DNA from: Tabrizicola sp. TH137
Lineage (GTDB): Bacteria; Pseudomonadota; Alphaproteobacteria; Rhodobacterales; Rhodobacteraceae
Direction: 5' to 3'
Assembly (NCBI RefSeq): GCF_002855575.1
Contig: NZ_PKRQ01000008.1
Span: 1-64,000, forward strand
Length of the DNA stretch: 64,000 nt
Shown: piece by piece, positions 61,481 to 64,000 of the stretch
Layout: each line of letters begins with the position of its first letter
Position numbering within the stretch: the stretch's first letter is position 1
Notes under the pieces: model-generated
What the model saw: the letters and a program-made list of their open reading frames with translations, nothing else
What the model was told of the DNA's origin: nothing
The model's database searches: none
Position numbers and translations under genes: made by a program

Positions 61481-62197
61481 CTAGCCCCCCGCATTGCGCG
61501 GCTCGCCCCGCCGCGCCCAGCGTTCGATGCGCGCGAAGGCCCAGCCGGAGAGGAGGGTGACGATCAGGTAGATCGCCCCTGCCGCCATGAAGAAGGTGAA
61601 GAAGGCCTTGGTCGTGCTGGCGGCCTGACGCGTGGCGAAGGTGAGTTCGGAGAAGCCGACGACGGCAAGGAGGGCGGTGTCCTTGGTGGCGATCAGCCAG
61701 AGGTTGGCAAGTCCCGGCATGGCAAGACCGAGCATGCAGGGAAAGATGATCCGCCGCGCCATGAGGAGGGGCGGCATTCCCATGGCCTTTGCGGCCTCTA
61801 CCTGCCCTTGCGGGACGGCGAGCAGGGCGCCGCGCAGCACTTCGGTCGCATAGGCGCCCTGAACGATGCCGAGGACGGTGATCCCCGCCGCGACGCCGGA
61901 AATCTGAACGCGTTCATGGCCGAAGGCGATGAGGATCTGGTTCACCAGATCGGTCACGCCGAAATAGAGGATCAGGATCAGGATCAGTTCCGGCACGGCG
62001 CGGACGATGGTCGTGTACATCGACAGCAGATCACGGGTGATGGGGCCGCCATGCAGCTTGCCCCATGCCCCCAAGGTGCCGAGGATCAGGCCGAGGCCGA
62101 AGGCCCCGACCGCGATCAGCAAGGAGTTCCAGAGCCCGGCCAGAAGGGTTGCCCCCCAGCCGGGTGGAGAGAAGGAGAGAAGGCCGAGGGTTTCCAC
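61481..62197 (-). CDS. Polar amino acid ABC transporter permease (HisQ-like)
   Basis: A 238-residue permease; signature LILGTLGAWGKL, then VRAVPELILILILYFG and EAA loop QVEAAKAMGMPPLLMARRIIFP. Hydrophobic segments at about 20-40, 75-90, 100-120, 155-175 and 205-225. It pairs with the HisM-like subunit in the inner membrane. Lysine/arginine/ornithine/histidine-type importers have exactly this two-permease plan. It follows the binding-protein gene by 26 bp. Confidence 0.92.
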   Translation of the reverse strand: METLGLLSFSPPGWGATLLAGLWNSLLIAVGAFGLGLILGTLGAWGKLHGGPITRDLLSMYTTIVRAVPELILILILYFGVTDLVNQILIAFGHERVQISGVAAGITVLGIVQGAYATEVLRGALLAVPQGQVEAAKAMGMPPLLMARRIIFPCMLGLAMPGLANLWLIATKDTALLAVVGFSELTFATRQAASTTKAFFTFFMAAGAIYLIVTLLSGWAFARIERWARRGEPRNAGG

Positions 62198-62223
62198 GCC
62201 CCTCTGTCCGCCGGGCCTGCGCC

Positions 62224-63000
62224 TCAGTTCCCGTAGATCGAGGAGGCGAAGTAGCCTGCCGTGATCTTGTCATAGGTGCCATCGGCCAAAACCCCGGCGA
62301 TGCCCTTGTTGAAGGCGGCCTTCAGCTCTTCCTCGCCCTTGCGCAGGCCTACGCCCACGCCAAGGCCCAGAACCGAAGGATCATCGGCCACGGTTCCCTT
62401 CACTTCGCAGCAGGCCTGGCCTTCGGGCGTGGCGAGGAAGGCATCCAGAGCGATGCTGTCTGCCTGAATCGCGTCGATCCGGCCTGCGACAAGGTCCTGG
62501 TTCGCCTCATCCTGCGTCTGATAGGTCTTCACCTCGGCGGCGACGGGGGCGAAATACTTCTCGACATAGGCCTGATGAACGGTGGAGACCTGAACCCCGA
62601 TGATCTTGCCGGTCAGGCCTTCGGGCGTGGCGTCCATCTCCATCCCCTTGGTGCCGACGACGACGGTGGGGGTGTTGTAATACTTGTCCGAGAAGTCGAT
62701 GGTCTTCATCCGCTCTTCGGTGATCGACATCGACGCCATGATCGCGTCGATCTGGCCAGCCGTCAGCGCCGGGATGATGCCGTCCCAGGCCACCGGCACG
62801 ATTTCGCAGGTCAGGCCGCCGGCCGCGCAGATCGCGCCGATCATCTCCACCTCCCAGCCGACCCAGGCGCCGCTGGCATCCTGGCTGGCGAAGGGAGGAT
62901 AGGCTTCGGCGGCGATGCCCACCTTGACGTTCTGCGCGCTGGCGGCGCCGGCCATCAGGCCGAGGGTCAGCGCAAGGGCGGCGGTCATGTTCTTTTTCAT
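62224..63000 (-). CDS. Polar amino acid ABC transporter substrate-binding protein (HisJ/ArgT-like)
   Basis: A 258-residue periplasmic protein. Signal peptide 1-22 (MTAALALTLGLMAGAASAQ). Mature part starts VKVGIAAEAYPPFASQDASG with the family lines VGWEVEMIGAICAAGG, IMASMSITEERMKTIDFSDKYY and GVQVSTVHQAY. These match basic amino acid binders. A lysine-type substrate would fit the catabolic genes next door. A paired-Cys stretch (QACCEV) is unusual for the group. Confidence 0.92.
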   Translation of the reverse strand: MKKNMTAALALTLGLMAGAASAQNVKVGIAAEAYPPFASQDASGAWVGWEVEMIGAICAAGGLTCEIVPVAWDGIIPALTAGQIDAIMASMSITEERMKTIDFSDKYYNTPTVVVGTKGMEMDATPEGLTGKIIGVQVSTVHQAYVEKYFAPVAAEVKTYQTQDEANQDLVAGRIDAIQADSIALDAFLATPEGQACCEVKGTVADDPSVLGLGVGVGLRKGEEELKAAFNKGIAGVLADGTYDKITAGYFASSIYGN

Positions 63001-63034
63001 CGGTCAGACTCCCTGATTTGGTTTTTTCCCCCTC

Positions 63035-63847
63035 TCAGCCCACGGACCGGAGGAATTGCTGAAGGCGCGGCGATTGCGGTGCGCCGAAGACCTGATCGGG
63101 CGGGCCCTGTTCTTCGACCTGCCCATTGGCGAGGAAGATGACATGGCTTGCCACTTCCCGCGCGAATTTCATCTCATGCGTGACGAGGATCATGGTGCGG
63201 CCCTCTGCGGCGAGGCCGCGGATGACTGCGAGCACCTCGCCGACCAGTTCGGGGTCGAGCGCGGAGGTGGGTTCGTCAAAGAGCATCGCCCGGGGTTCGA
63301 TGCAGAGGGCGCGGGCAATGGCGGCGCGTTGCTGCTGGCCACCGGAAAGGAAAGCGGGGTAGCTGTCGGCCTTTTCGGCCAGGCCGACGCGGGCGAGCAG
63401 GCTGCGGGCGCGGTCGGTCGCCTCGGCCCTGGAGACGCCGAGGACGTGGACGGGCACTTCGATCAGGTTGTCGAGCACTGTCTTATGGGTCCAGAGATTG
63501 AAGCTCTGGAACACCATGCCCAGACTGCGGCGGATGCGTTCGATCTGGCGACGATCGGCCGGCCCGCCACCATCGGGACGCTGGCGGACCTCTTCCCCGG
63601 CGATGACGATGCGGCCCGCGCTGGGGGTTTCAAGGAAGTTGATGCAGCGCAGCATGGTGGATTTGCCGGACCCGGAGCCCCCGATGACGGCGATGACATC
63701 GCCTTCATGGGCGGTCAGATCGACGCCTTTCAGAACCTCATGCGGGCCGAAGGACTTGCGCAGGCCTTCCACCCGGATCGCCTCGGTGGCGCTCTTGTCC
63801 GTCAGGGGAACCGTAACGCCCAAACCCGCGCCCACCTTGTTGTTCAT
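63035..63847 (-). CDS. Polar amino acid ABC transporter ATPase (HisP-like)
   Basis: A 270-residue ATPase: Walker A GGSGSGKST, Q-loop GMVFQSFNLWTHKTVLDN, signature LSGGQQQRAAIARAL, Walker B AMLFDEPTSALD and H-loop LVTHEM. Inserts RQRPDGGGPADRR are typical of HisP-type subunits. It is the first gene of the four-gene importer operon, so its promoter should lie in the last 150 bp of the window. N-terminal 22 residues are not conserved; a later start is possible. Confidence 0.93.
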   Translation of the reverse strand: MNNKVGAGLGVTVPLTDKSATEAIRVEGLRKSFGPHEVLKGVDLTAHEGDVIAVIGGSGSGKSTMLRCINFLETPSAGRIVIAGEEVRQRPDGGGPADRRQIERIRRSLGMVFQSFNLWTHKTVLDNLIEVPVHVLGVSRAEATDRARSLLARVGLAEKADSYPAFLSGGQQQRAAIARALCIEPRAMLFDEPTSALDPELVGEVLAVIRGLAAEGRTMILVTHEMKFAREVASHVIFLANGQVEEQGPPDQVFGAPQSPRLQQFLRSVG

Positions 63848-64000
63848 CCGGAGAACAGGTTAGCCGCGCCAAGCCCCGGTCTGGCAAGAGAAATCGTTTT
63901 GTGCCCGAAAGGCCCGCCCGGAACGGCCTCACCCCGGATGACGTCTGGGTGAGAAAGCGGCCCTCAGAGGCCTTCGCGCCGCCCTGGAGCGGCAATAATC
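63848..64000. other. Upstream region of the ABC transporter operon
   Basis: The region has CTCCGG just ahead of the ATPase start as a ribosome site and an AT-richer segment (AGAAATCGTTTTGTG near 63888) that may hold the promoter. No gene is supported before the right edge. Confidence 0.4.

Noticed and set aside
1-64000. Type I secretion genes for the RTX peroxidase
   Set aside because: No HlyB/HlyD/TolC-like genes were found. They may be beyond the left edge or elsewhere.
1-64000. Horizontal acquisition of one or more blocks
   Set aside because: No integrase, transposase, attachment site or tRNA was found. Only short control regions are AT-rich and coding style looks even, so there is no direct sign of transfer.

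Overview
This is a GC-rich window with dense, overlapping operons, many GTG/TTG starts and very long open antisense frames. Its gene content fits an alphaproteobacterium of the Rhodobacter/Roseobacter group (Rhodobacteraceae/Paracoccaceae). That placement rests on content and style, because no rRNA or other phylogenetic marker is present. No tRNA, rRNA, CRISPR array, prophage or insertion sequence was recognised.

Left part (1-13 kb). A giant secreted RTX-type heme peroxidase runs off the left edge on the minus strand (at least 2668 codons). It has two animal-type peroxidase domains separated by calcium-binding nonapeptide repeats, and it resembles the MopA-type peroxidases linked to Mn(II) oxidation. 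A 650-bp control region separates it from an orphan LuxR/NarL response regulator. A solitary Panacea (DUF4065) protein, a glutamine-synthetase-like ligase and a six-Asp-box BNR propeller protein follow.

Oxidase plus secretion region (12.9-25.8 kb). A Tat-exported multicopper oxidase is followed by a SCO1/SenC-cytochrome c fusion. Next to them is a compact type II secretion system (gspE; gspL-M-C-D-F-I-J; gspO-G; gspK) spread over both strands. A peroxidase, a copper oxidase, copper/electron handling and a secretion machine in one neighbourhood suggest extracellular metal or halide oxidation.

Middle part (25.8-37.6 kb). This holds an L-fuconate dehydratase with a palindromic operator, an ECF42 sigma factor/YCII/membrane-protein operon, and a LysR-controlled DabB-DabA inorganic-carbon pump. 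The pump operon continues into a DUF6671 zinc-ribbon protein and ilvD. A methyltransferase closes the next, opposing operon.

Catabolic operon (36.8-52.1 kb, minus strand). Thirteen tightly packed genes encode a class III aminotransferase, two FAD oxidoreductases, a GcvT-like THF-dependent protein, two Rieske oxygenases, a polyamine-type ABC transporter, a DMSP-lyase-like cupin, a YtcJ-like amidohydrolase and a methyltransferase. A BetI-like TetR gene diverges from it, with a perfect inverted-repeat operator between them. This looks like a complete uptake and demethylation pathway for an N-methylated (or sulfonium) compound that I cannot name, and it is the best candidate here for an undescribed system.

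Right part (52.9-64 kb). A LysR regulator diverges from a four-gene operon (fused E1 alpha/beta dehydrogenase, FabD-like acyltransferase, ALDH7-type aldehyde dehydrogenase, DAO-type FAD oxidoreductase) that suggests lysine/pipecolate catabolism. A small secreted protein with an Asp/Asn/Ser/Gly-rich tail follows, then a polar (probably basic) amino acid ABC transporter in opposing orientation.
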